From Neisseria canis (GTDB taxonomy: Bacteria; Pseudomonadota; Gammaproteobacteria; Burkholderiales; Neisseriaceae): a stretch of 64,000 nucleotides of DNA. The position numbers were made by a program, and so were the translations under genes. The notes under the pieces are model-generated. The model had not been told where the DNA came from. It ran no database searches and was given only the letters and a program-made list of their open reading frames with translations. The stretch covers positions 2,294,001-2,358,000 of the forward strand of contig NZ_LR134313.1 of assembly GCF_900636765.1 (NCBI RefSeq), in the 5' to 3' direction. Shown one piece after another: positions 43,006-51,777 of the stretch (its first letter is position 1; each line of letters starts with the position of its first letter).

Positions 43006-44388
43006 ATGAATAATAGCAAAACTTGGTCAGGTCGTTTTAATGAACCTGTGTCAGAATTGGTAAAAAAATACACCGGCTCAATTGATTTCGACAAAAGGCT
43101 GGCCAAATGGGATATTCAAGGCTCTTTGGCGCATGCCGAGATGCTCCGTCAGGCAGAGGTTTTGAGCGACGAAGATGTAGCCAACATACAACAAGGCATG
43201 GCTGAAATTCTCAAAGAAATAGAGTCCGGCACAATGCCGTGGTCTCTTGATTTGGAAGACGTGCATATGAACATCGAACGCCGTTTAACCGATAAAATCG
43301 GGGATGCCGGAAAACGCCTTCACACCGGCCGCAGCCGTAATGACCAGGTCGCAACCGATATCCGCCTTTGGCTGCGCGATGAAATCAACGAAATACGATC
43401 GTTGATTCAAGCCTTACAAGCCGCTTTGCTGGATTTGGCAGAACAGCATGCCGACACCGTGATGCCGGGCTTTACCCATCTGCAAGTCGCCCAGCCGGTA
43501 AGTTTCGGCCATCATATGCTGGCTTACGTTGAAATGCTCGGGCGTGATGACGAACGTATGGCAGATTGCCGTAAACGGGTCAACCGTATGCCATTGGGTT
43601 CAGCTGCATTGGCCGGCACCACCTATCCCATTCAACGTGAAACCACAGCCCGATTATTAAAGTTTGAACAAATCTGCCAAAATTCACTCGATGCCGTATC
43701 CGACCGCGATTTTGCCATTGAGTTTACAGCCGCAGCCTCCCTGCTGATGGTGCATCTGAGCCGCTTAAGCGAAGAGTTGATTCTCTGGATAAGCCCCCGT
43801 TTCGGCTTTATTGATATTGCTGACCGCTTCTGCACAGGCTCTTCCATTATGCCGCAAAAGAAAAACCCGGATGTTCCCGAATTGGTACGGGGAAAATCAG
43901 GGCGGGTAATCGGCCACCTTACTGCCCTGATTATGTTAATGAAATCGCAACCGCTTGCTTACAATAAAGATAATCAGGAAGACAAAGAACCTTTATTCGA
44001 CACAGTGGATACTTTGGTAGATACCTTGCGGATTTATGCAGACATGGTGCGCGGCATCACAGTAAAACCGGAAAATATGCGCGCTGCAGTCATGCAAGGT
44101 TTTGCTACGGCCACCGATTTGGCTGATTATCTGGTAAAAAAAGGAATGCCTTTCCGCGACAGTCATGAAGTGGTTGCTTTAGCCGTACGCCATGCGGATG
44201 AACAAGAAATGGATTTAAGCGAACTGCCTTTGGATAAATTGCGGAGCTTCTCTGATTTAATAGAAGAAGATGTCTATCAAGTGCTGACTCCCGAAGGAAG
44301 CTTAAACGCCAGAAATCATTTGGGCGGTACGGCACCGGAACAAGTACGGCTACAAGTAGCCCGCTGGAGAGAATTGCTGGCAAATTGA
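43006..44388 (+). CDS. argH: Argininosuccinate lyase
   Basis: About 460 residues from ATG 43006 ([14 protein letters not shown]), preceded by GGAAATAAAA; an earlier in-frame ATG at 42994 has no good ribosome site. The fumarase/lyase signature [15 protein letters not shown] (flexible loop with catalytic Ser) and [13 protein letters not shown] are present. It cleaves argininosuccinate to arginine and fumarate, the last step of arginine synthesis. Confidence 0.95.
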   Translation: MNNSKTWSGRFNEPVSELVKKYTGSIDFDKRLAKWDIQGSLAHAEMLRQAEVLSDEDVANIQQGMAEILKEIESGTMPWSLDLEDVHMNIERRLTDKIGDAGKRLHTGRSRNDQVATDIRLWLRDEINEIRSLIQALQAALLDLAEQHADTVMPGFTHLQVAQPVSFGHHMLAYVEMLGRDDERMADCRKRVNRMPLGSAALAGTTYPIQRETTARLLKFEQICQNSLDAVSDRDFAIEFTAAASLLMVHLSRLSEELILWISPRFGFIDIADRFCTGSSIMPQKKNPDVPELVRGKSGRVIGHLTALIMLMKSQPLAYNKDNQEDKEPLFDTVDTLVDTLRIYADMVRGITVKPENMRAAVMQGFATATDLADYLVKKGMPFRDSHEVVALAVRHADEQEMDLSELPLDKLRSFSDLIEEDVYQVLTPEGSLNARNHLGGTAPEQVRLQVARWRELLAN

Positions 44389-44410
44389 TGCCTGTCTGAA
44401 CCCTTTAAAC

Positions 44411-44446
44411 AAAACCGCAAACCTGACACCAGGCTTGCGGTTTTTT
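44411..44446 (+). terminator. Intrinsic terminator after argH, nested in a DUS pair
   Basis: AAAACCGCAA/TTGCGGTTTT with an inner CCTG/CAGG extension ends in TTTTTT. TG-wadDUS copies flank it at 44390 and 44446. Confidence 0.82.
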
Positions 44447-44464
44447 CAGACAGGCATCTGTTAT

Positions 44465-44833
44465 TCAACGGCGCAATAATTGCTCGGTTGCTTTCTGCGC
44501 CCTAACTTTAATATCTTCGGTCATATAGGCTTTCATCTGAGCATACACCAAAGCAATCACAGCAATATCGTCTGTGAAACCCAAAGGCCCTAATAAATCC
44601 GGGATACTATCTATGGGGCTGAAAAAATAAACCAAAGCACCGGCAATAATCAACTTTGCCCTCTTAGGAACGGCAGGCGATTTATACAGGAAATACAACG
44701 CATAAAGCTGTTTAACCGCAGGGCCGCCCAACCTCGCGGCAAACCGTACCACTTTCCTTAAAAAGCCCGGTTCATCAAGCTTACGCCGACGAAATGAAGG
44801 AATAAAATCTTCCGGCTTTTTAAAATTGTTCAT
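44465..44833 (-). CDS. YkvA-family (DUF1232) membrane protein
   Basis: The 122-residue protein carries the DUF1232 core AKLIIAGALVYFFSPIDSIPDLLGPLGFTDDIAVIALV split over two hydrophobic segments (about 60-78 and 85-103). Function unknown in the family. Monocistronic. Confidence 0.82.
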   Translation of the reverse strand: MNNFKKPEDFIPSFRRRKLDEPGFLRKVVRFAARLGGPAVKQLYALYFLYKSPAVPKRAKLIIAGALVYFFSPIDSIPDLLGPLGFTDDIAVIALVYAQMKAYMTEDIKVRAQKATEQLLRR

Positions 44834-45076
44834 TTACTATCCTCTTGCTTGGTTATTCAAAATAGGTTTTTCTGAAATAGCGTTTTACGTCTTCAATTTC
44901 AAGTCAACAGTATCCAGTTTATTAAGATTTCACACAGGCTTACATAGAAATTTACAGTCTTTTTATGATTTCCACAATCAATCAAAACACATTGGCATAA
45001 AGCAACAGGCAAAAGCAGCACATTTATCTTTCTATTTTCATGCCACATTTGCCTGAAGCGCATGTCACCAACCATA
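44834..45076. other. Noncoding gap between the YkvA and mdh genes
   Basis: With the hairpin to its right this gap spans 305 bp, is AT-rich, and has no convincing gene. Its left part probably holds the promoter of the leftward YkvA gene; nothing specific could be assigned. Confidence 0.5.
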
Positions 45077-45114
45077 AAAATGCCTGTCTGAAACATTTTC
45101 AGACAGGCATTTTT
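45077..45114. terminator. Paired-DUS terminator after mdh
   Basis: AAAAATGCCTGTCTGAAA and its complement with a short loop lie 26 bp after the mdh stop on the reverse strand. Confidence 0.8.
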
Positions 45115-45139
45115 CAATCGGCTTCAATAAACCAAGAAA

Positions 45140-46117
45140 TCACAGCAAGTGGGCCACACCCGCTTTTTCTTCCTCCAGCTCTTTCAGGGTAATATTGATG
45201 CGCTCTTGGCTGAAATCATCAATATCCAATCCCTGAACAATTTTATATTCGCCATTTTCACAAGTTACCGGGAAGCCAAACATAGTGCCTTCAGGAATAC
45301 CATAAGAACCATCGGAAGGGATGCCCATAGTAACCCATTTGCCGTTTGTGCCTAAAACCCAATCACGGATATGGTCGATAGCAGCATTTGCAGCCGAAGC
45401 AGCCGAAGACAAACCGCGTGCTTCAATAATCGCGGCACCACGCTTGCCTACTGTCGGCAGGAACACTTCCGCATTCCATACCTGATCGTTGATCATATCT
45501 TTCACGCTCTCACCATTAATTGTGGCAAAACGGTAATCTGCATACATGGTTGGAGAATGGTTACCCCACACGCACAGTTTTTCAATGTCTTTCACTGATT
45601 TGCCTGTTTTCTCTGCAATTTGACTGGCTGCACGGTTATGATCCAAACGCAACATTGCAGTAAAGTTTTTCGCAGGCAGATCAGAAGCAGACTTCATAGC
45701 AATATACGCATTGGTATTTGCTGGGTTGCCCACAACCAAAACTTTCACGTTACGGCTGGCCACTTTATTCAATGCAGCGCCTTGCACTGTAAAAATTTCC
45801 GCATTAGCCTGCAGCAAGTCAGAACGTTCCATACCTTTGCTTCTCGGACGCGCGCCTACCAAAATAGCGATATCGGCGTCTTTGAACGCTACTTCCGGAT
45901 CATCCGAAGCCACCATGCCTGCCAATAAAGGGAAAGCACAGTCTTGCAACTCCATCATGACACCCTTAACCGCATTTTGCGCTTGCGGCAAATCCAACAA
46001 TTGCAAGATAACAGGCTGGTCTTTACCCAGCATCTCACCGCTGGCAATGCGGAACAACAAACTGTAACCAATTTGACCAGCAGCACCGGTAACGGCAACA
46101 CGAACGGCTTTTTTCAT
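45140..46117 (-). CDS. mdh: Malate dehydrogenase
   Basis: The 325-residue enzyme has the NAD loop [36 protein letters not shown] (substrate Arg), [23 protein letters not shown] and the catalytic His in [11 protein letters not shown]. It is of the cytosolic-type (group 2) MDH. It interconverts malate and oxaloacetate in the TCA cycle. It is divergent from the sdh-suc block; its ATG follows CAGGAGAG. Confidence 0.95.
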   Translation of the reverse strand: MKKAVRVAVTGAAGQIGYSLLFRIASGEMLGKDQPVILQLLDLPQAQNAVKGVMMELQDCAFPLLAGMVASDDPEVAFKDADIAILVGARPRSKGMERSDLLQANAEIFTVQGAALNKVASRNVKVLVVGNPANTNAYIAMKSASDLPAKNFTAMLRLDHNRAASQIAEKTGKSVKDIEKLCVWGNHSPTMYADYRFATINGESVKDMINDQVWNAEVFLPTVGKRGAAIIEARGLSSAASAANAAIDHIRDWVLGTNGKWVTMGIPSDGSYGIPEGTMFGFPVTCENGEYKIVQGLDIDDFSQERINITLKELEEEKAGVAHLL

Positions 46118-46698
46118 TTAAAACTCTCCTGAGTACATACTGAAATTTATTTTGAAAGAGATGGAGCTTTAAGAATATACGCTCCATAAAAATACACAAA
46201 TCATAATTTGCCAAAAGCTTAGCTTAAAGAAATTCCAACAGCAATCACAATATGCCGCAGCTTTATTTAAATATAAATTAAATATCAAATTTCTTTATTG
46301 TTTGACAATAGCGATCAGCCTCACAATTACATGGGCTTGCTCGACGGTGTGTATCATACCAACAAATGTAGGAACTTGTAATTTAATTTTTAACAAAATG
46401 ATTCAAGTATCTGCAACCTCAATTTATCCCATCTTTAAGAAGAAAAACATATGTTTGCCAAATAAACACATTAACTTAACCCGAACAAGCCACTTGCTTA
46501 AATTTTGTTCAAAATATTGTAAATTATTATGCCCATTCATATTTTTTGCCAATCAGTAAGATAACAACATTAAGTTTTTAATGCTGTTGGTAAATTTCAT
46601 AAAATTATTTACCAAAAAAGACTACACAATCTCACCTAAACAGAGTAAATTACGCCTCAACGTAGTTTATTGTAATTTCCCGGTTGCTCTGAAACTGC
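46118..46698. promoter_or_regulatory. Long AT-rich divergent intergenic region between mdh and sdhC
   Basis: About 580 bp with no convincing gene; the one small open frame (46302-46559) has no ribosome site or coding character. It must contain the promoters for mdh and the sdh operon, but no single -35/-10 pair stands out. Such length suggests regulated or RNA-containing control. Confidence 0.45.
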
Positions 46699-46752
46699 GT
46701 GGCTTTGAGTGTGTTGAGTATTTATATAGAGAATTTTTTAAGAGGAATTGAG

Positions 46753-47130
46753 ATGCAGACGAAAAAACGACCTGTGTTTCTGGATTTACAGCAGATCAAG
46801 CTGCCAATTCCAGGGATTGTTTCGATTTTGCACCGGATTAGCGGCGTTATCCTGTTTATCATGCTGCCGATTCTATTGGCGCTACTGAGCGGTTCATTAA
46901 GCAGCGGTGAAACTTTTGAAACTTATAAGGCTTTTGCCGATAATTTCTTTGTTAAGCTTATTCTGATCGGCGTATTATGGGCTCTGATGCACCATCTTAT
47001 TGCCGGTATCCGCTTTTTATTATTAGACGCCCACAAAGGTCTGGAACTTGAAACAGCCCGCAAAACAGCTCGAATCGTACTCTATTCAGGTATTGCGTCT
47101 GCTTTGGTACTGGGGGTTGCATTATGGTAA
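46753..47130 (+). CDS. sdhC: Succinate dehydrogenase cytochrome b556 subunit
   Basis: 125 residues from ATG 46753, after AGAGGAATTG. It has RPVFLDLQQIKLPIPGIVSILHRISGV (quinone site Ser/Arg region), three membrane helices and the heme-ligand context ALMHHLIAGIRFLLLD. It anchors complex II in the inner membrane. Its end overlaps sdhD by 7 bp. Confidence 0.92.
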   Translation: MQTKKRPVFLDLQQIKLPIPGIVSILHRISGVILFIMLPILLALLSGSLSSGETFETYKAFADNFFVKLILIGVLWALMHHLIAGIRFLLLDAHKGLELETARKTARIVLYSGIASALVLGVALW

Positions 47131-47471
47131 ACCGTAAATTAGCCGGAGCTCATTACGGGCTGCGCGATTGGGCAATGCAGCGTATTACCGCTGTGGTGAT
47201 GTTGGTTTACACCGTCATCTTTTTCTTTTTCCTGCTGAGCATGTTTGGTGCCGATGACTACACCGAATGGCAGCAGTTTTTTGGCAAAACTTGGGTTAAA
47301 GTCTTTACTCAAACCACTTTTATTGCCGTTTTCTTACACGCATGGGTAGGCATCCGCGACCTTTGGATGGACTATATCAAACCTTTCGGTCTGCGCTTGT
47401 TTCTACAATCCGCGACCATTGTTTGGTTGGTAGGCTGTGCTGTTTATTCAATTAAAGTGATTTGGGGTTAA
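47124..47471 (+). CDS. sdhD: Succinate dehydrogenase membrane anchor subunit
   Basis: The 115-residue protein has three helices and the [18 protein letters not shown] start, with the heme-linked His in [18 protein letters not shown]. Overlaps with sdhC and sdhA indicate coupled translation. Confidence 0.92.
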   Translation: MVNRKLAGAHYGLRDWAMQRITAVVMLVYTVIFFFFLLSMFGADDYTEWQQFFGKTWVKVFTQTTFIAVFLHAWVGIRDLWMDYIKPFGLRLFLQSATIVWLVGCAVYSIKVIWG

Positions 47472-49237
47472 TGATGACTTTTCCTGTACGCAAGTTTGAT
47501 GCTGTTATTGTAGGCGGCGGTGGTGCCGGTTTACGCGCAGCACTTCAATTATCCAAAGCCGGTTTGAATACCGCTGTTTTATCTAAAGTATTTCCAACTC
47601 GTTCACATACTGTTGCCGCTCAAGGCGGTATTTCTGCTTCGTTAGGCAACGTTCAGGAAGACCGTTGGGATTGGCACATGTATGACACAGTCAAAGGTTC
47701 AGACTGGCTTGGCGACCAAGACGCCATTGAATTTATGTGCCGTCGTGCTCCTGAAGCAGTAATCGAATTAGAACATATGGGCATGCCGTTTGACCGTGTT
47801 GAAAGCGGCAAAATTTACCAACGCCCGTTCGGTGGTCATACTGCCGAACACGGTAAACGTGCCGTAGAGCGTGCTTGTGCGGTAGCTGACCGTACCGGTC
47901 ATGCTATGTTGCATACCTTATATCAGCAAAACGTACGCGCCAACACCCAGTTCTTCGTGGAATGGACTGCGTTGGATTTGATTCGTGATGAAAATGGCGA
48001 TGTTGTCGGTGTTACCGTTATGGAAATGGAAACAGGTGATGTGTACATTTTCCATGCGAAAGCCGTGTTATTTGCTACCGGTGGTGCAGGCCGCATTTAT
48101 GCTTCTTCTACCAATGCTTTCATGAATACAGGTGACGGCTTAGGCATTTGTGCCCGAGCAGGAATCCCGCTTGAAGATATGGAATTCTGGCAATTCCATC
48201 CTACAGGCGTAGCCGGCGCCGGAGTATTGATTACAGAAGGTGTACGTGGCGAAGGCGGTATTCTTCTCAACTGCGATGGCGAACGTTTTATGGAACGTTA
48301 CGCGCCAACGGTAAAAGACTTAGCCTCTCGTGATGTTGTATCGCGTGCCATGGCTATGGAAATTTATGAAGGCCGTGGTTGCGGTAAAAATAAAGACCAT
48401 GTTCTTCTAAAAATCGATCATATTGGCGCAGAGAAAATTATGGAAAAATTACCGGGAATCCGCGAAATTTCCATTCAATTTGCCGGCATTGATCCAATTA
48501 AAGATCCAATTCCCGTTGTTCCTACCACTCACTACATGATGGGCGGTATTCCCACTAACTACTTGGGTGAAGTTATTGTGCCGGAAAACGGTAACCCTGA
48601 AGTTGTTGTAAAAGGCTTGTATGCAGCAGGCGAATGTGCTTGTGCTTCCGTACACGGTGCCAACCGTTTGGGTACAAACTCTTTGCTGGACTTAGTGGTA
48701 TTCGGAAAATCAGCCGGCGACAGTATGATTGAATTCATCAATAAACAATCTGACTGGAAGCCCCTGCCAGAAAATGCAGGAGAATTTACCAAACAACGTT
48801 TAGACAGACTGAATAATCAATCCGGTGGTGAGAATGTTGACGAATTGCGCCGTGAATTGCAACGTACCGTTCAATTACATGCAGGCGTTTTCCGTACTGA
48901 TGCTATTCTGAAAGAAGGTGTAGATAAAGTATTGACTCTGTATGAACGCAGTAAACATACAGAAATCAAAGATAAAAGCCAAGTTTGGAATACTGCGCGT
49001 ATTGAGGCCTTGGAATTGGATAACTTAATGGAAGTGGCCAAAGCCACCTTAATCTCTGCAGAAGCCCGCAAAGAGTCACGAGGCGCACACGCATCTGATG
49101 ACCACCCTGAACGCGATGATGAAAACTGGATGAAGCATACTCTGTTCTACTCTGCAGACAACAGCCTTCATTACAAACCGGTTCACACCAAACCACTTAC
49201 CGTAGACTATATCGAACCGGCAAAACGCGTTTACTAA
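47471..49237 (+). CDS. sdhA: Succinate dehydrogenase flavoprotein subunit
   Basis: About 588 residues. The ATG at 47471 overlaps the sdhD stop; a second ATG at 47474 is equally possible. The FAD-binding [16 protein letters not shown] and the covalent-FAD His in [17 protein letters not shown] are clear, as are [15 protein letters not shown] and the R-containing active site [14 protein letters not shown]. It oxidises succinate to fumarate. Confidence 0.95.
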   Translation: MMTFPVRKFDAVIVGGGGAGLRAALQLSKAGLNTAVLSKVFPTRSHTVAAQGGISASLGNVQEDRWDWHMYDTVKGSDWLGDQDAIEFMCRRAPEAVIELEHMGMPFDRVESGKIYQRPFGGHTAEHGKRAVERACAVADRTGHAMLHTLYQQNVRANTQFFVEWTALDLIRDENGDVVGVTVMEMETGDVYIFHAKAVLFATGGAGRIYASSTNAFMNTGDGLGICARAGIPLEDMEFWQFHPTGVAGAGVLITEGVRGEGGILLNCDGERFMERYAPTVKDLASRDVVSRAMAMEIYEGRGCGKNKDHVLLKIDHIGAEKIMEKLPGIREISIQFAGIDPIKDPIPVVPTTHYMMGGIPTNYLGEVIVPENGNPEVVVKGLYAAGECACASVHGANRLGTNSLLDLVVFGKSAGDSMIEFINKQSDWKPLPENAGEFTKQRLDRLNNQSGGENVDELRRELQRTVQLHAGVFRTDAILKEGVDKVLTLYERSKHTEIKDKSQVWNTARIEALELDNLMEVAKATLISAEARKESRGAHASDDHPERDDENWMKHTLFYSADNSLHYKPVHTKPLTVDYIEPAKRVY

Positions 49238-49249
49238 GGAACACACAAT

Positions 49250-49954
49250 ATGGAAAAAGTACGTTTCAAAGTGTACCGCTATAATCCTGATGTGGATGCC
49301 AAGCCGTACATGAAAGATTATGAGATTGAAATTGAACCGACTGACGTTAAGCTCTTAGATGCGATGGTTAAAATCAAAGCACAAGACGACAGCTTCTCGT
49401 TCCGCCGCTCTTGCCGTGAAGGTATTTGCGGGTCTGACGGTATGAATATTAACGGCAAAAACGGACTCGCCTGCTTAACAGACATCCGCAGCCTGCCACA
49501 ACCTATCGTGCTGCGCCCTTTACCAGGCCTGCCTGTAATCCGTGACTTGATTGTGGATATGACCCAATTCTTCAAACAATATCACTCTATCAAGCCATAT
49601 GTAGTTAATGACACTCCGGCTCCTGAGCGTGAACGTCTACAATCCCAAGAAGACCGAAAAGAGTTAGACGGCCTGTATGAATGTATTCTTTGCGCCTGCT
49701 GCTCAACCGCTTGCCCTTCTTTCTGGTGGAATCCCGATAAATTTGTGGGTCCTTCCGGCTTATTAAACGCTTATCGTTTTATTGCGGATAGCCGCGACAC
49801 CATTACTAATGAGCGGTTAGACAATTTGAACGATCCATACCGGTTGTTCCGTTGCCACACAATTATGAATTGTGTAGATGTTTGCCCGAAACATCTCAAC
49901 CCGACTCGTGCTATCGGCAAGATTAAAGAAATAATGTTGAAACGAGCCATCTAA
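49250..49954 (+). CDS. sdhB: Succinate dehydrogenase iron-sulfur subunit
   Basis: The 234-residue protein has the 2Fe-2S cysteines in SCREGICGSDGMNINGKNG and LAC, then CILCACCSTACP and CHTIMNCVDVCPKHLNP for the 4Fe-4S and 3Fe-4S clusters. It passes electrons from SdhA to quinone. It is 12 bp after sdhA and 2 bp before sdhE. Confidence 0.95.
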   Translation: MEKVRFKVYRYNPDVDAKPYMKDYEIEIEPTDVKLLDAMVKIKAQDDSFSFRRSCREGICGSDGMNINGKNGLACLTDIRSLPQPIVLRPLPGLPVIRDLIVDMTQFFKQYHSIKPYVVNDTPAPERERLQSQEDRKELDGLYECILCACCSTACPSFWWNPDKFVGPSGLLNAYRFIADSRDTITNERLDNLNDPYRLFRCHTIMNCVDVCPKHLNPTRAIGKIKEIMLKRAI

Positions 49955-49956
49955 AT

Positions 49957-50205
49957 ATGGTAACTTTTGACGAATCTGCGAAACGGCGCATCCGTTTCCT
50001 CACACGCCGTGGGCTGCTTGAGCTAGACATCTTGCTCGGGCGGTTCATGGAAACAGAATTCCAGCACTTAAGTGATGAAGAACTTGTGATATTTGTGGAA
50101 ATCTTGGATTTACCAGATCAAGAATTTTTAGCTTTGGTAAATCAAAAAGAGCAAGCAGATCGCGATGATTTCAAACTGATTCTGGAAAAAATCAGAAATG
50201 CTTAA
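49957..50205 (+). CDS. sdhE: SdhE-type FAD assembly factor
   Basis: The 82-residue helical protein has the RGxxE motif (RRGLLELDILLGRF) that contacts SdhA during covalent flavinylation. It directly follows sdhB, which supports the role. Confidence 0.88.
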   Translation: MVTFDESAKRRIRFLTRRGLLELDILLGRFMETEFQHLSDEELVIFVEILDLPDQEFLALVNQKEQADRDDFKLILEKIRNA

Positions 50206-50297
50206 TTTGGCAATATATTCAATTAAAGATGTGCATATTCCAAATAGCTTTCTGAGGTTTCAACAAAACCCGAACATAAGAATAAAGGAGTTAAGAG

Positions 50298-51581
50298 ATG
50301 TCTAAAACCGTTAAAGTACAAATCGAAGGCAAAGAAACCCTGGAATTACCTGTATTAGAAGGTACTTTAGGGCACGACGTAGTAGACATTAGAACCTTCA
50401 CCAAAGGTTCGAATATGTTTACTTTCGACCCAGGTTTCGTATCTACTGCGAGCTGTGAGTCAAAAATTACCTTCATCGACGGCGAAAAAGGCCAACTCTA
50501 TTACCGCGGCTATCCTATTGAACAACTTGCTGAGCATAGCGATTATCTTGAAACTTGTTATTTGCTCATCTACGGAGAGCTTCCGACTGCCGAGCAAAAA
50601 GAGAAATTCGTTAACACAGTAACAAAACATACCATGGTAAACGAACAATTAACTTGGTTCTTCCGTGGTTTCCGCCGTGACGCACACCCAATGGCTATGA
50701 TGGTAGGTGTAGTAGGTGCTCTATCTGCTTTCTACCAAGACAGCTTGGAAATTTCTGATCCAGAACACCGCAAGATTGCCATTTATCGATTGATTTCTAA
50801 AATTCCGACAATCGCTGCGATGTGTTACCGCTATTCAAACGGTTTACCTTTCAACTATCCTCGCAATGACTTGTCTTATACCGCCAATTTCATGTATATG
50901 ACATTTGCCACTCCTTGCGAGCCTTACGAACCAAACCCGGTCTTAGTAAGAGCTTTGGATCGCATTTTTATTCTGCACGCAGATCATGAACAAAACGCCT
51001 CTACTTCTACTGTGCGCTTAGCAGGTTCGTCCGGTGCAAATCCGTTTGCATGTATTGCTGCCGGTATTGCAAGCCTCTGGGGTCCTGCCCACGGTGGTGC
51101 AAATGAAGCTGTACTGAAAATGTTGGATGAAATCGGCGACGTATCCAATGTGGCTACTTTCATGGAAGGTGTGAAAGAGCGTAAATACCGCTTGATGGGC
51201 TTCGGTCACCGCGTATACCGCAACATGGATCCGCGAGCCAGCATCATGCGTGAAACTTGTTATGAAGTTTTAAAAGAGCTGGGCTTGGAAAATGATCCGA
51301 AGTTCAAACTGGCCATGGAATTAGAAAAAATCGCTTTGAACGATCCGTTCTTCATTGAACGTAAACTGTATCCAAACGTAGATTTCTACTCCGGCATTGT
51401 ATTGTCCGCTCTTGGTATCCCGGTATCCATGTTTACCGTAATCTTTGCTTTGGCGCGTACCGTAGGCTGGATTTCACACTGGCATGAAATGATTAGCGAC
51501 CCGAACCAAAAAATTGGCCGTCCGCGTCAACTTTACACCGGTTCTGCCCGCCGTGACTTTGTTCCAGTAGATAAGCGCTAA
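50298..51581 (+). CDS. gltA: Citrate synthase
   Basis: The 427-residue type II (hexameric) enzyme has the catalytic His and Asp contexts [24 protein letters not shown] (split near residue 232), [14 protein letters not shown] (His about 307) and [14 protein letters not shown]. It condenses oxaloacetate with acetyl-CoA. An AAGGAG ribosome site precedes the ATG. It is followed by a DUS-pair hairpin. Confidence 0.95.
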   Translation: MSKTVKVQIEGKETLELPVLEGTLGHDVVDIRTFTKGSNMFTFDPGFVSTASCESKITFIDGEKGQLYYRGYPIEQLAEHSDYLETCYLLIYGELPTAEQKEKFVNTVTKHTMVNEQLTWFFRGFRRDAHPMAMMVGVVGALSAFYQDSLEISDPEHRKIAIYRLISKIPTIAAMCYRYSNGLPFNYPRNDLSYTANFMYMTFATPCEPYEPNPVLVRALDRIFILHADHEQNASTSTVRLAGSSGANPFACIAAGIASLWGPAHGGANEAVLKMLDEIGDVSNVATFMEGVKERKYRLMGFGHRVYRNMDPRASIMRETCYEVLKELGLENDPKFKLAMELEKIALNDPFFIERKLYPNVDFYSGIVLSALGIPVSMFTVIFALARTVGWISHWHEMISDPNQKIGRPRQLYTGSARRDFVPVDKR

Positions 51582-51594
51582 TTATTACCGATAG

Positions 51595-51640
51595 GTTTTC
51601 AGACAGGCATTCTTGATATAATCAATGCCTGTCTGAAAAC
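51595..51640. terminator. Outward DUS pair forming a hairpin after gltA
   Basis: GTTTTCAGACAGGCATT and its complement flank a 12-base loop, between gltA and sucA. Confidence 0.65.
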
Positions 51641-51777
51641 TAAACTTATTTTTGGCATTAAAATACACTCGAAAAATTTTCGCAGCATATCGCATTCACA
51701 CATTTACCATTCACTTAAAGAATAAGCCTATTCGGATTTATTCTGAATTTTTTCACTTTCAATGCAAAGACATAGCT

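Noticed and set aside
46302..46559. 85-codon frame between mdh and sdhC
   Set aside because: No ribosome site, low-complexity AT-driven composition and no recognisable fold; more likely noncoding.
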